Assembly: GCF_003667565.1 (NCBI RefSeq) | Contig: NZ_RCUX01000005.1 | Location: forward strand, 245,189 to 309,188 | Direction of reading: 5' to 3' | From: Mycetocola tolaasinivorans | Lineage (GTDB): Bacteria; Actinomycetota; Actinomycetes; Actinomycetales; Microbacteriaceae | Length of the DNA: 64,000 nt | Shown: positions 8,561-17,145 of the stretch, piece by piece | How positions within the stretch are numbered: the stretch's first letter is position 1 | Layout: each line of letters opens with the position of its first letter | The notes under the pieces: generated by a model | Database searches by the model: none | The model's input: only the letters and a program-made list of their open reading frames with translations | Told to the model about the DNA's origin: nothing | Position numbers and translations under genes: made by a program

Positions 8561-9915
8561 CGGGCACCCCCGCTCTCCGCGGGAATCTCAGGAGCCTCCC
8601 GCGGCACCTCCAGCATGATCGTGGTGCCCGCACCGGGGGCACTAAAAACACGGGCGGTGCCGCCGGCCGAAGTGATCCGGCCGATGATCGACTCGGACAT
8701 CCCGAGACGATCAGCCCCCGCCGCCCCCGGATCAAACCCGCACCCGCTATCGGTCACCACCACCCGCACCGCGCTCTCCGTCTCGCTGAGGGTCACATCG
8801 GCCGCGGACACACCCGAGTGGCGGCGCACGTTCTCGAGGGCCTCCTTGAGCGCGAGCAGCAGCGCCTGGCCAGACTCGGTATACGAGCTAATGCCCGCAC
8901 TTCCGTGAACGGTCACGCTCAGCCCCGCACGCTCGAAGCGCTCGCGCAGTTGGTTGACCTCCTGATCCGGGGCCGCGGCGGTCGCCGTGGTGAGCAGATA
9001 ATCGCCCGAGGCCTGCGGGCGCACGTCCTCACCCTTGCGCAGGCGGGCGAGCAGCTCCCGGTCGGCATCGGCCTGGGCGCGCAGGGCATCCTCATCCACG
9101 CCGCGGCCGGAGTGCGCGAGCAGGGTCAGCGTCGCGAGGGCGGTGTCGTGCAGAAGTCTGGCGTTGCGGTGGCGGTGAGCCTCGCGCTCGCTACCCTGGC
9201 GCTCGGCCAGGTAGGCGTTACCAATGCCGGCAATCCGCCGCATGATCCGCGGGAACGTCTGGTTCAGCCAAATGCCGAAGGCGAGCGATACTGCCCAGGA
9301 GCCGAGCACCAGCACGAGCGGCGCGAACATGCCGTGCCCGATCGCGTGCAGCGCCACCGCGAGGTGGGCGAGGGTCCCGAGAAACAGCCCGAGCAGAATC
9401 AGCATGTCTCCACGCGTAGACACCAGGATCGTCGCGACCGAGCCGAGACCCCAGCCGGCAATCGCGATCACCGCCGTCGAGGTGGGCAGCGCGGTGATCC
9501 CCGTCGGATCATTCCAGAGCACCAGCATCACGGCCTGGCCGAGGCCATACACGGTGAGCACCCGGAACAGGCTCGGGCGGCTCGCGAGCATCACGTGCGC
9601 GGCCAGGTGCATCATCACCAACGCCAGGGCGATCCCGAGCCCGGTGGTCGACATTGCGCCCGGTGCAAACACCGCCAGCAGTACCGTCAGCTCGGCGGCG
9701 ATGGCGAAGGCCAGCGTGGTGCCCGAGAGCAGCCGCGCCCGCTGCCAGAGGAAGCGCGCATTCTCCGCCTCACTCAGCCCGTGGGCGGGGGAGCGGCGCG
9801 GGGCACGGCCGAGAAACCGGCCGGGCAGCTCCCGGGCCGGCGGCGGTTCGGTCTCGGGGGCAGCACGCAACCCGAAACCAAACGGTTCGGTGTTGGTCGC
9901 GTCCTCGGGCTCCAT
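8557..9915 (-). CDS. Sensor histidine kinase (NarL-type partner)
   Basis: A 452-residue sensor. Six or so membrane helices span residues ~60-225. A HisKA_3-like helix follows with the phospho-accepting His256 in 'RLLHDTALATLTLL'. A HATPase domain is then seen from the N-box 'ALKEALENVRRHSG' and the G1 box 'VTDSGCGFDPG'. It autophosphorylates and passes phosphate to the LuxR-type regulator at the end of the operon (6757-7407). The signal is unknown; no extracellular sensor domain is present, so the membrane bundle itself probably senses it. Confidence 0.9.
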   Translation of the reverse strand: MEPEDATNTEPFGFGLRAAPETEPPPARELPGRFLGRAPRRSPAHGLSEAENARFLWQRARLLSGTTLAFAIAAELTVLLAVFAPGAMSTTGLGIALALVMMHLAAHVMLASRPSLFRVLTVYGLGQAVMLVLWNDPTGITALPTSTAVIAIAGWGLGSVATILVSTRGDMLILLGLFLGTLAHLAVALHAIGHGMFAPLVLVLGSWAVSLAFGIWLNQTFPRIMRRIAGIGNAYLAERQGSEREAHRHRNARLLHDTALATLTLLAHSGRGVDEDALRAQADADRELLARLRKGEDVRPQASGDYLLTTATAAAPDQEVNQLRERFERAGLSVTVHGSAGISSYTESGQALLLALKEALENVRRHSGVSAADVTLSETESAVRVVVTDSGCGFDPGAAGADRLGMSESIIGRITSAGGTARVFSAPGAGTTIMLEVPREAPEIPAESGGAR

Positions 9916-9924
9916 AGGAGCAGT

Positions 9925-11136
9925 TTAGGCCTCGGTGGATAACAGCCGTGTGATGGCCGCGCCCACCGCGGGGAACTCGATCAGGAAGCCGTCGTGCCCG
10001 TAGATCGAGGTGACAACCGTCGCGCGGTCGCCATCCAGGGCGTTCGGCACCCCGGCGGCGATCCGATGCTGGGTTTCCACCGGGAACAACCGGTCAGAAT
10101 CGATCCCCAACACCAGGGTGGGGGCGGTTACCCGGGCGAGCGCCGCCTCAACCCCGCCGCGATCACGCCCCACATCGTGCGAGTTCATCGCCTGCAGCAG
10201 CGTGAGGTATGAGTTGGCATCGAATCGGCGGGTGAACTTATTGCCGTGGAAGTCCAGATACGACTCCAGCGCGAAGCGTCCGCCATCGCCCAGCGGGCTG
10301 ATCGACGACTGCCAGATGCGGTCGAAACGGGCGTTGAGCTCATCCGGTGCCCGGTAGCTCAGCATCGCGATGCGGCGCGCCAGGGCGAGGCCCGCATGCG
10401 GCCCCTCGCCATCATCGGCATCGTAGTAGCGGCCCTGAGCCCAGCCCGGATCCATCGTGATCGCCTGCAGCTGGGTGAGGTTCGAACCGATCTGGTCGGC
10501 ACTGATCGCGGCCGGTGCGGCGAGCACCGCCAGGCGGGCCACCCGCTCGGGATGGGTCACGCCCCACTCGATTGCGTGCATGCCGCCCATCGACCCGCCC
10601 ACCACGGCGTTCCAGCGTTCGATGCCGAGGTGATCGGCGAGGAGCGCCTGCGCGCGCACCTGGTCGCGCACGGTGAGATACGGGAAGCGTTCGCCCCACT
10701 CGCGGCCATCCGGCGCGAAGGAGGCCGGCCCGGTCGAGCCCTGGCAGCCGCCCAGAATATTGGGCACCACCACGTGGTAGCGGTCGGTGTCGAGTGCAAG
10801 GCCGGGGCCCACCAGCTCGGACCACCAGCCCGCGGTGTAGTGGCCGGGGCCGGCATCGCCGGTCGCGTGGCTGTCGCCGGTGAAGGCGTGAATGACAAGG
10901 ATCGCGTTATCGCGCTCGGGAGAGAGCTCGCCGAAGGTCTCATACGCAATGCGGACGAACGGCAGGCGTCCGCCACGTTCCGGCTCAAATGCCCCGAGGC
11001 CCGCGAACTGACGGTTGCCCGGGTTGTCCCCATCACGCCACGCCCCCGTTGCCGGAGGCTTGCCCATGAGTGCCCGCGCCAGATCCTCGGTGATCATACT
11101 CGAGGGCACGGATTCTTCGGGTGTCTGCCAGTCCAT
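9925..11136 (-). CDS. metX: Homoserine O-acetyltransferase
   Basis: Transfers acetyl from acetyl-CoA to L-homoserine, the first committed step of methionine synthesis. The alpha/beta-hydrolase fold is seen from the nucleophile elbow 'VGGSMGGMHAIEW', the Asp in 'LGIDSDRLFP' and the His in 'YGHDGFLIEF'. The MetX mark 'NILGGCQGSTGPAS' is also present. The product is 403 residues from ATG 11136; the frame extends upstream to 11193 but the extra residues are unlike the family. Its partner metY lies 1.2 kb away on the same strand, separated by one opposite-strand gene. No clear riboswitch is visible upstream. Confidence 0.95.
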   Translation of the reverse strand: MDWQTPEESVPSSMITEDLARALMGKPPATGAWRDGDNPGNRQFAGLGAFEPERGGRLPFVRIAYETFGELSPERDNAILVIHAFTGDSHATGDAGPGHYTAGWWSELVGPGLALDTDRYHVVVPNILGGCQGSTGPASFAPDGREWGERFPYLTVRDQVRAQALLADHLGIERWNAVVGGSMGGMHAIEWGVTHPERVARLAVLAAPAAISADQIGSNLTQLQAITMDPGWAQGRYYDADDGEGPHAGLALARRIAMLSYRAPDELNARFDRIWQSSISPLGDGGRFALESYLDFHGNKFTRRFDANSYLTLLQAMNSHDVGRDRGGVEAALARVTAPTLVLGIDSDRLFPVETQHRIAAGVPNALDGDRATVVTSIYGHDGFLIEFPAVGAAITRLLSTEA

Positions 11137-11353
11137 GCCACCATTGTGGCCGCTTCCCGGCGTCACCGCGACATTGTGACGGCCTCTCGGCAAATCGGCA
11201 CGTATTCCCGCCTTTCATCACGCGGGTTATGACGGGTGATGACGCCGATTTTTCGGGCCTCGAGCCGCGAAATACTCCGACTTACGCCATACCGAGGTGG
11301 TCGAGATGCGCCGCTCGCACGGGAGATTTGGCGAGTCGAGCTAGACTAAGCGC

Positions 11354-12220
11354 ATGCAGCAGCCCCGATTTATTCGTCGACTGATGGATCCGACCTCCCC
11401 GCAGCACGCGCTCGTCGCCGCCGGAGTGCTCGGAGCCCTGACCCTGATTGACCCGGCGAAGCGTTCCCCACTCGGCCGTCTCGCGCTGCGCGCGGGCATC
11501 GGCGTGACCTCCGGTGTGCTCACCTGGGTCAGCCTCGGCCGCGAAGACTCCCTCGCCCGAAACCCGCTGGCACGCCTCGGCGTATCGGTGGGGGCCGCGG
11601 GCGCCACCATGGCCGCATCCGAACTCGGCGAAAAGCTCGACGCCCGCCTGATGAGCGCGCTGAACACCCGGGGGCTCCGCCACCCGCGTGCGGTGCTCGC
11701 CCTCGGCACCGGCGCGATCGCGTTGGCCCAGAGCGTGGCCGATATGCGCGACACCATGACCATCACCGCCGCCGATGAGCACCCCGAACACACGGTGGAA
11801 CTCGAAACCGGCGTGAGCGACGTGATCGCCGGCATGCTGGAGTTCACCGGAGACCACTCCTCCACGGCCCTGCGCGCTCAGCTCGCCACCGCCCGCGAGA
11901 TCGTCCCGCTGTTCGGGATCGACTCGGGTGACAGCGTGCACCTCAGCGTCGACGAGCACGCACCCCGCGCGGTGCCGCACACCTTCGTCTTCCCGGTGAA
12001 GGCGCGCTTCCGCTCCTACGGTATTCCGGTCGAGGCCAGCCTCGAGATCGAGGGCGGCCGGATGAGCCGCCTGATCACCGAGCTGGTCGAAGATGCCACC
12101 GGCGATCACGAGGACCCCGTCTTCGGCGAACCCGAGTGGCCCGCCCGCGCCGACATCAGCTTCGTGCTCGACTCCCCGGAGCCCAGCCCCGTGCAGCTCC
12201 CCGCACCCAGTCACGTATAG
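11354..12220 (+). CDS. Hypothetical membrane-associated protein
   Basis: A 288-residue protein that I do not recognise. The N-terminal half has three or four moderately hydrophobic stretches rich in Ala/Gly (residues ~18-35, 45-60, 70-90, 110-125). The C-terminal half reads as a soluble beta-rich domain ('THFVFPVKARFRSYGIPVEA'-like strands). The start at ATG 11354 follows a TAGACT hexamer (11342-11347) by 6 bases, fitting a leaderless promoter. It lies between metX and metY on the opposite strand, but nothing links it to methionine. Confidence 0.7.
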   Translation: MQQPRFIRRLMDPTSPQHALVAAGVLGALTLIDPAKRSPLGRLALRAGIGVTSGVLTWVSLGREDSLARNPLARLGVSVGAAGATMAASELGEKLDARLMSALNTRGLRHPRAVLALGTGAIALAQSVADMRDTMTITAADEHPEHTVELETGVSDVIAGMLEFTGDHSSTALRAQLATAREIVPLFGIDSGDSVHLSVDEHAPRAVPHTFVFPVKARFRSYGIPVEASLEIEGGRMSRLITELVEDATGDHEDPVFGEPEWPARADISFVLDSPEPSPVQLPAPSHV

Positions 12221-12256
12221 CGCGCAACACAGACCACGCATAGCGGGTAAAACAGA

Positions 12257-12288
12257 AGCGGGCCGGAGGTGAAAACCTCCGGCCCGCT
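12257..12288. terminator. Bidirectional terminator between hypothetical gene and metY
   Basis: The arms AGCGGGCCGGAGG and CCTCCGGCCCGCT pair around TGAAAA and are followed by CGTGTTT. Confidence 0.85.
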
Positions 12289-12315
12289 CGTGTTTGCGTA
12301 CGAGACGCGTGCCTA

Positions 12316-13656
12316 CTAGGCGCGGGCGAGCACCAGGGCACGAGCCGCGGCCAGGCCGGCCTCGAGATCGGCCGTGATGTCGTCGATGTTTTCCAGGCCG
12401 AGCGAGAGACGCACGAGACCCGGGGTCACACCGGCGGCGAGCTGTGCCTCGGGGCTCAGCTGCGAGTGGGTCGTCGAGGCCGGGTGAATGACCAGCGAGC
12501 GCACGTCACCGATGTTGGCGAGGTGCGAGAACAGCGAGAGGTTGTCGACCAGCTCGCGGCCGGCGTCCACGCCACCCTTCAGCTCGAAGGACAGCACCGC
12601 ACCGACACCCTTGGGGGCGTAGGTGTTGGCGGCGGCATACCAGGGGCTGGAGGGCAGGCCCGAGTAGTTGACCGAGGCCACATCCGGGTGGTTATCGAGC
12701 CACTCGGCAATGCGCTGGGCGTTGCTCACGTGGCGCTCGATGCGCAGCGAGAGGGTCTCGATGCCCTGCAGCAGCTGCCAGGCGCTGTTCGGCGAGATCG
12801 CGGCACCGATGTCGCGCAGCAGCTGCACGCGGGCCTTGATGATGTAGGCGACGGCGTCGCCAACGGCCTCCGAATAGGTGATGCCGTGGTACGACTCATC
12901 CGGGGTGGTGAGGCCGGGGAAACGCTCGGCGTTCTTCGACCACTCGAAGCGGCCGCCGTCGATGATCGCACCGCCGACGACGGTACCGTGACCGCCGAGG
13001 AACTTGGTGGCCGAGTGCACCACGATGTCCGCACCGTGCTCGAACGGACGGATCAGGTACGGGGTCGCGATGGTGTTGTCTACGACCAGGGGTACACCGG
13101 CGGCGTGCGCGATGTCGGCAACGCCGCGAATGTCGAGCACGTTGATCTGCGGGTTACCGATGGTCTCGGCAAACAGCAGCTTGGTGTTCGGACGGATGGC
13201 GCGACGCCACTCCTCGGGGTCGTCCTGGTTGATGACGAAGGTGGTCTCGATGCCGAGCTTCGCGAGGGTGTACTTGAAGAGGTTGAAGGTACCACCGTAG
13301 ATGGAAGAGGAGGACACAATGTGGTCCCCGGCCTCGGCGATGTTCAGCACGGCGTTGGTGGTGGCGGCCTGACCGGAGGCAACCAGCAGGGCACCCGAGC
13401 CACCCTCGAGGGCGGCGAGGCGCTGCTCGACGACGTCCTGCGTGGGGTTCTGGATGCGGGTGTAGATGTTACCGGCCTCGGCCAGGCTAAACAGGTTCTG
13501 TGCGTGCTGGGCATCGCGGAACACGTAGCTGGTGGTCTGGTAGATGGGGGTCGCACGCGCACCGGTTACCGGGTCGGGTGCCGCACCGGAGTGGATCTGC
13601 TTGGTCTCAAACCGCCAGTTGGCGGCGTTCGCTGCATCGGTCATTGTTGTCCTCAC
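12316..13656 (-). CDS. metY: O-acetylhomoserine sulfhydrylase
   Basis: PLP enzyme that condenses O-acetylhomoserine with sulfide to give homocysteine, using the metX product. 446 residues, typical for MetY. Seen are 'YQTTSYVFRDAQHA', 'RIQNPTQDVVEQRLAALEGG', 'GGTFNLFKYTL', 'VVDNTIATPYLIRPFEHGADIV' and the PLP lysine in 'HSATKFLGGHGTVVGG'. A possible Cys-containing leader ORF lies upstream (13684-13758). metX and metY are neighbours but not contiguous here. Confidence 0.96.
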   Translation of the reverse strand: MRTTMTDAANAANWRFETKQIHSGAAPDPVTGARATPIYQTTSYVFRDAQHAQNLFSLAEAGNIYTRIQNPTQDVVEQRLAALEGGSGALLVASGQAATTNAVLNIAEAGDHIVSSSSIYGGTFNLFKYTLAKLGIETTFVINQDDPEEWRRAIRPNTKLLFAETIGNPQINVLDIRGVADIAHAAGVPLVVDNTIATPYLIRPFEHGADIVVHSATKFLGGHGTVVGGAIIDGGRFEWSKNAERFPGLTTPDESYHGITYSEAVGDAVAYIIKARVQLLRDIGAAISPNSAWQLLQGIETLSLRIERHVSNAQRIAEWLDNHPDVASVNYSGLPSSPWYAAANTYAPKGVGAVLSFELKGGVDAGRELVDNLSLFSHLANIGDVRSLVIHPASTTHSQLSPEAQLAAGVTPGLVRLSLGLENIDDITADLEAGLAAARALVLARA

Positions 13657-13683
13657 GGGTCGGAAACTGGGGCGATCGGGTGA

Positions 13684-13758
13684 TCAAGATAAAGAAGAGT
13701 GAGTTGAGGTTATGCCGAACCCGCGCTCGCCGAAACCCCCGCCGCAACACGGCGTCAT
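13684..13758 (-). CDS. Candidate Cys-Cys leader peptide upstream of metY
   Basis: A 24-codon ORF, MTPCCGGGFGERGFGITSTH plus four residues, ending 27 bases before metY. Adjacent TGT-TGC codons near the start resemble cysteine-responsive leader ORFs known in other actinobacteria. A short stem (CGCCG/CGGCG) covers the Cys codons. There is no clear ribosome binding site and no -10 element at leaderless distance, so this is a weak call. Confidence 0.3.
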   Translation of the reverse strand: MTPCCGGGFGERGFGITSTHSSLS

Positions 13759-13950
13759 GCGCGAGAGGGGGATTCGGTGCGGGATGGCCGCTCCTGGCAA
13801 AACACTATCGTGCGGGGATGCCCGAATGGGGTGTGTCCGCCGGATTCGCGCATCCTTTCAGATTCCCCGAGGCGAACGTGCACCCGCCGCTCGTATTTCG
13901 CTCGGTTTCACCCGCGGGCGGCGGCGGCGCACCGGGGCCGGAGGTGGGCG

Positions 13951-13956
13951 TAATCT
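13951..13956 (+). promoter_or_regulatory. -10 element, leaderless SDR gene
   Basis: TAATCT followed by 6 bases and then ATG 13963; no ribosome binding site is present. Confidence 0.55.
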
Positions 13957-13962
13957 GGGATC

Positions 13963-14739
13963 ATGACTTCTCAGCGCGTAGTGGTAACCGGTGCCAGTTC
14001 GGGAATCGGGGCGGCGACCGTCGCCCTGTTCCGGGAAAAGGGATACGAGGTGCTCGGCGTAGCCCGCCGCGCCGATCGACTGACCGAGCTCGCCCGGCGC
14101 ACCGGCGCCGACGTGTTCGCGGCCGACCTCACCTCGGATGACGACGTGGCGGCGCTGGCCGAGTACGTCCGGTCAAACGGCGGTGCCCAGATCCTGATCA
14201 ACAACGCCGGCGGTGCGTTTGGGCTGGCGAGCGTGGAGGAATCCTCCACGGAGGACTGGCTGAACATGTACAACATCAACGTGCTGGGTACCAAGCGCGT
14301 GATCTCCGCGCTGCTGCCCACGCTGCGTCGCAGCACCCCGGCCGGCCAGACCGCCTCGATCGTGGGCATCACCTCGATCGCCGGGCACACCGCCTATGAG
14401 GGCGGTGGCGGCTACAACGCCGCGAAGTTTGCCGAGCGTGCGCTGCTGGAGGTGCTGCGCCTCGAGCTCTCGGGCGAGCCGATCCGTGTGATCGAGATCG
14501 CCCCGGGCATGGTGCACACCGAGGAGTTCTCGCTCGTGCGCTTCGGCGGCGACCAGGCCCGCGCCGACTCGGTGTACGCCGAGGTGCCGAACCCGCTCAC
14601 CGCGGAGGACATCGCCGAGGCCATCGTGCACGCGGTCGAGCTGCCCGCCCACGTCAACATCGATCACCTCACGGTGAAGCCGGTCGCCCAAGCGGCGCCG
14701 TATAAGGTCGCCAAGGGCGATCTGAATATGAAGCGCTAG
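13963..14739 (+). CDS. Short-chain dehydrogenase/reductase (YdfG-like)
   Basis: NAD(P)-dependent oxidoreductase of 258 residues. Motifs: cofactor loop 'VTGASSGIGAAT', 'ADLTSDDD', 'NNAGGAFG', catalytic Ser in 'ITSIAGHTAY' and Tyr/Lys in 'GGYNAAKFAERALL', then 'IEIAPGMVHTEEF'. The last two motifs match the branch that contains YdfG, the 3-hydroxy acid/L-allo-threonine dehydrogenase. The substrate here is inferred only loosely. The stop region shows a tandem CGCTAG duplication giving a second in-frame stop. Confidence 0.9.
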   Translation: MTSQRVVVTGASSGIGAATVALFREKGYEVLGVARRADRLTELARRTGADVFAADLTSDDDVAALAEYVRSNGGAQILINNAGGAFGLASVEESSTEDWLNMYNINVLGTKRVISALLPTLRRSTPAGQTASIVGITSIAGHTAYEGGGGYNAAKFAERALLEVLRLELSGEPIRVIEIAPGMVHTEEFSLVRFGGDQARADSVYAEVPNPLTAEDIAEAIVHAVELPAHVNIDHLTVKPVAQAAPYKVAKGDLNMKR

Positions 14740-14754
14740 CGCTAGCCCTCACCA

Positions 14755-14798
14755 CGCACAAACGGCTGCCTTCCCTCGGGAAGACAGCCGTTTGTGCG
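14755..14798. terminator. Bidirectional terminator
   Basis: CGCACAAACGGCTG pairs with CAGCCGTTTGTGCG, with an inner CTTCCC/GGGAAG stem after one C-A mismatch. It lies between the convergent SDR and MFS genes. Confidence 0.85.
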
Positions 14799-14804
14799 TT
14801 TCGC

Positions 14805-16283
14805 CTAGCGGGCGTCGACCGGCTCGGGCTCGGGAGCATCGGAGAACGACAGCTTCGGCACGAACAGCAGCAGGAACACCGCGACGGCGGCCGAGAGACC
14901 GCACACCGCCCACACCGTCATATAGCCGGCGAGGGAGGAGGCCCCGGCGGTGACCGTCGAGGTGGCCCCGCCGATGAGGACGATGCCGAAGATCGCCGAG
15001 GAGAACGATCCACCGATGGTCTTTGAGGTGCTGGTCATCGCCGAGGCGATGCCGGTGCGTCCCGGGGGAGCGGCGGCGGCCGCGGCGGCGGGCAGCGCCC
15101 CCACGAGGGCGCCGGATCCGATGCCCGCGATCATCATGCAGGCCAGCACCTCCCAGACCTCGAGGTGGAAGGGAATGAGCAGCAGGTAGCCGAGCGCCAC
15201 CGACACCGCCGAGGCGATCAGGGCGATGCGCGGGGTGGCCCGTTTGGAGACGATGGGGAACAGGATCGCGCCCACGATCATCGAGATCAGGTACGCACCG
15301 ATCAGCAGCGAGAGCTGCCCCGCCGCGAGGCCCAACCCGTAGCCGTTCTCCCGTGGCGTACCCGCGTAGGTGCTGAGCGGCACCTGGGCACCGAGCACGC
15401 TGATACCGACGAGACCCGCGGTGAGCTGCACCGGCCACATCCGCGGTTCCCGCATCAGGCGGAGGTCGATCGCCGGGTCCTTCTGCCGAAGCTCGTAGCG
15501 GGCAAACGGCCAGAAGCCGATGATGCCGAGCGCAATCGGCACCCACACCCACCAGGTTTCGATGCCGTTGAGGCGCAGCAGCGAGAGTCCACCGGTGATG
15601 AACGCGATGTTGATGCTCAGTAGGACAAACCCGGTCAAATCCAGGGTTCTCTTTTCGGGCAGCGGCTGAGACTCGCGCACCCCGAAGAGAATGACAAAAA
15701 ACACCAGCGTCACGGCGATGGCTGGAACCGCGAGGGTCTGGGCGACGTTACCGCCGAGCGCCTCGAAGATGCGCCCGCCGCCGAGGGCACCCATGATCGC
15801 GCCGAGCTCGAGTGCCACCACGAGGAGGCCCGCGGCCCGCCGGGTGTCGCCCGCGGCACGCCCGCTGCGTCGCCCGCGATCAAAAATCAACGCGATCTCG
15901 AGCGGCAGCCAGACCGAGAAAAACCCCTGGATGGCCCAGGCCACCAGGAACAGCCAGAAGGTGTCGGAAAAGACCAGCATCCAGCTGCCCAGCGCGGTAA
16001 AAACGGTGGCAATCAGCAGGATCCGCTTATGCCCGAACATGTCGCCGAGTTTGGCCATAATCGGCACCACGATTGCGGTCAGGAGCAGCTGCGAGGCCTC
16101 GAACCAGTTGAAGTCGGCGTCGTGGATACCCAGGTGTTTGACGATGTCTGGAACCAGGGGAATGTAGTACCCCTGGATGATGCCGCTACAGATTTCGACC
16201 AGCACAAGAAACCCGATCAGCGACGCGGTCACGCCGAGGGTGCGGTTACCCCGACGAATATTACTTCCCGGTAATTCGGCCAT
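14805..16283 (-). CDS. MFS transporter, 14-segment DHA2-type
   Basis: A 492-residue transporter with about 14 hydrophobic helices. It carries motif A 'KLGDMFGHKRILL' after helix 2 and pairs of helices with small loops typical of the drug:H+ antiporter-2 family. Probable role is export of a toxic compound; the substrate is unknown. I placed the start at ATG 16283: TACTAT (16290-16295, - strand) lies 6 bases upstream, so the mRNA is probably leaderless, and the extra N-terminus of the longer frame (to 16316) would be translated from within the promoter. Confidence 0.9.
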   Translation of the reverse strand: MAELPGSNIRRGNRTLGVTASLIGFLVLVEICSGIIQGYYIPLVPDIVKHLGIHDADFNWFEASQLLLTAIVVPIMAKLGDMFGHKRILLIATVFTALGSWMLVFSDTFWLFLVAWAIQGFFSVWLPLEIALIFDRGRRSGRAAGDTRRAAGLLVVALELGAIMGALGGGRIFEALGGNVAQTLAVPAIAVTLVFFVILFGVRESQPLPEKRTLDLTGFVLLSINIAFITGGLSLLRLNGIETWWVWVPIALGIIGFWPFARYELRQKDPAIDLRLMREPRMWPVQLTAGLVGISVLGAQVPLSTYAGTPRENGYGLGLAAGQLSLLIGAYLISMIVGAILFPIVSKRATPRIALIASAVSVALGYLLLIPFHLEVWEVLACMMIAGIGSGALVGALPAAAAAAAPPGRTGIASAMTSTSKTIGGSFSSAIFGIVLIGGATSTVTAGASSLAGYMTVWAVCGLSAAVAVFLLLFVPKLSFSDAPEPEPVDAR

Positions 16284-16289
16284 GTCGAA

Positions 16290-16295
16290 ATAGTA
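16290..16295 (-). promoter_or_regulatory. -10 element, leaderless MFS gene
   Basis: On the - strand TACTAT is followed by TTCGAC and then ATG 16283. Confidence 0.5.
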
Positions 16296-16422
16296 GGGGT
16301 AAAGTCGAGGGTTCATGCCGCGGCATGCCCGGCGAGGTTCCGAGATCCTCCCCGGCCAAAGCTACGGTTGAAGGACGCAAACCACCGTGTGCGTCACACC
16401 CACGAACTGGAGACACAAAACC

Positions 16423-17145
16423 ATGGGAATCTATCTGACCGGCGGACTCACCGTGCCGACGGCAGGAACCGCCGCCACCGGAACGCTCTGCGCAGCACTC
16501 TGGGGCCGATTCATCGCCGACGTCCGGACCCAGTCCGGCGAGGACACCCGCATCGTGGTGCTCGCCGTGGGCGTCGCCGCAGCCGAGCAGGCCCGCGCTC
16601 TCGTGGAGGCCGCTCACCGCGAGGGTGACGCACGCTTTAGCGTGGTCACCACCGAGGATACCTTTGACCTCCCGGCTATCGCCGGCGCTAGCGCCATCGT
16701 GGTGGTGGATGGCGAGCCTGAGGCCGTGCGCGCCGCGCTCGCTCCGATCGATGGCGAGATCCGTCGCCGCGTCGCCGCCGACGCCCCCTACCTGGGCATC
16801 GGTGCCGGTGCGATCATCGCCGCCGAAAAGGCGCTCGTGGGCGGCTGGCGTATCGGGGGAGTTCCGGTCAGCCCGGAGGAGTACTCCTTCGGCATTGACG
16901 AGGTGAGAGTATCCCAGGGCCTCGGTCTGCTGGATCTCAGCGTCGTGACCGCGCCCGCCGCCACCGGCAGCCTCGGCCGCCTGGTCGCCGCCACCGAGGG
17001 TGCCCTGGTGCCCGGCGGCATCGGCATCGACCGCGAAACCGCGCTGATCATCGCCGATGGTCGCCTCGAGGTCGTGGGTGCGGGAAGCCTCTGGCAGGTC
17101 ATCGGGGCCGAGCACGGTGTGACCGTGTCGACCCGCGGCGCGTGA
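16423..17145 (+). CDS. Peptidase S51/cyanophycinase-like protein, catalytic residues lost
   Basis: A 240-residue protein with the fold marks of the S51 family (class I glutamine amidotransferase-like): N-terminal 'GIYLTGG', 'APYLGIGAGAIIAAEKAL' and C-terminal 'GGIGIDRETALIIADGRLEVVG'. Active members have G-x-S-A-G-A; here the Ser position is Gly127. The family's His-containing block before 'GRL' is also replaced ('VVTAPAATGSLGRLVAAT'). Both nucleophile and His are absent, so this is predicted to be a non-catalytic binding or structural protein. GGAGA precedes ATG 16423. It overlaps ung by GTGA and is therefore co-translated with a DNA-repair gene. Confidence 0.78.
   Translation: MGIYLTGGLTVPTAGTAATGTLCAALWGRFIADVRTQSGEDTRIVVLAVGVAAAEQARALVEAAHREGDARFSVVTTEDTFDLPAIAGASAIVVVDGEPEAVRAALAPIDGEIRRRVAADAPYLGIGAGAIIAAEKALVGGWRIGGVPVSPEEYSFGIDEVRVSQGLGLLDLSVVTAPAATGSLGRLVAATEGALVPGGIGIDRETALIIADGRLEVVGAGSLWQVIGAEHGVTVSTRGA

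Larger units (their letters stand above)
13657..13962. other. Intergenic region between divergent metY and SDR gene
   Basis: 306 bases. It holds the candidate Cys leader ORF on the - strand, a TAGTGT hexamer on the - strand (about 13804-13809) that may be the metY -10, and at its right end the TAATCT -10 of the SDR gene. I saw no SAM riboswitch core. A + strand ORF (13712-13966) has no support. Confidence 0.5.

Noticed and set aside
13684..13962. SAM riboswitch upstream of metY
   Set aside because: I looked for the SAM-I/SAM-IV core on the - strand and found no matching conserved segments.
13712..13966. + strand 84-codon ORF before the SDR gene
   Set aside because: No ribosome binding site or promoter at its start, odd composition, and it runs over the SDR start.
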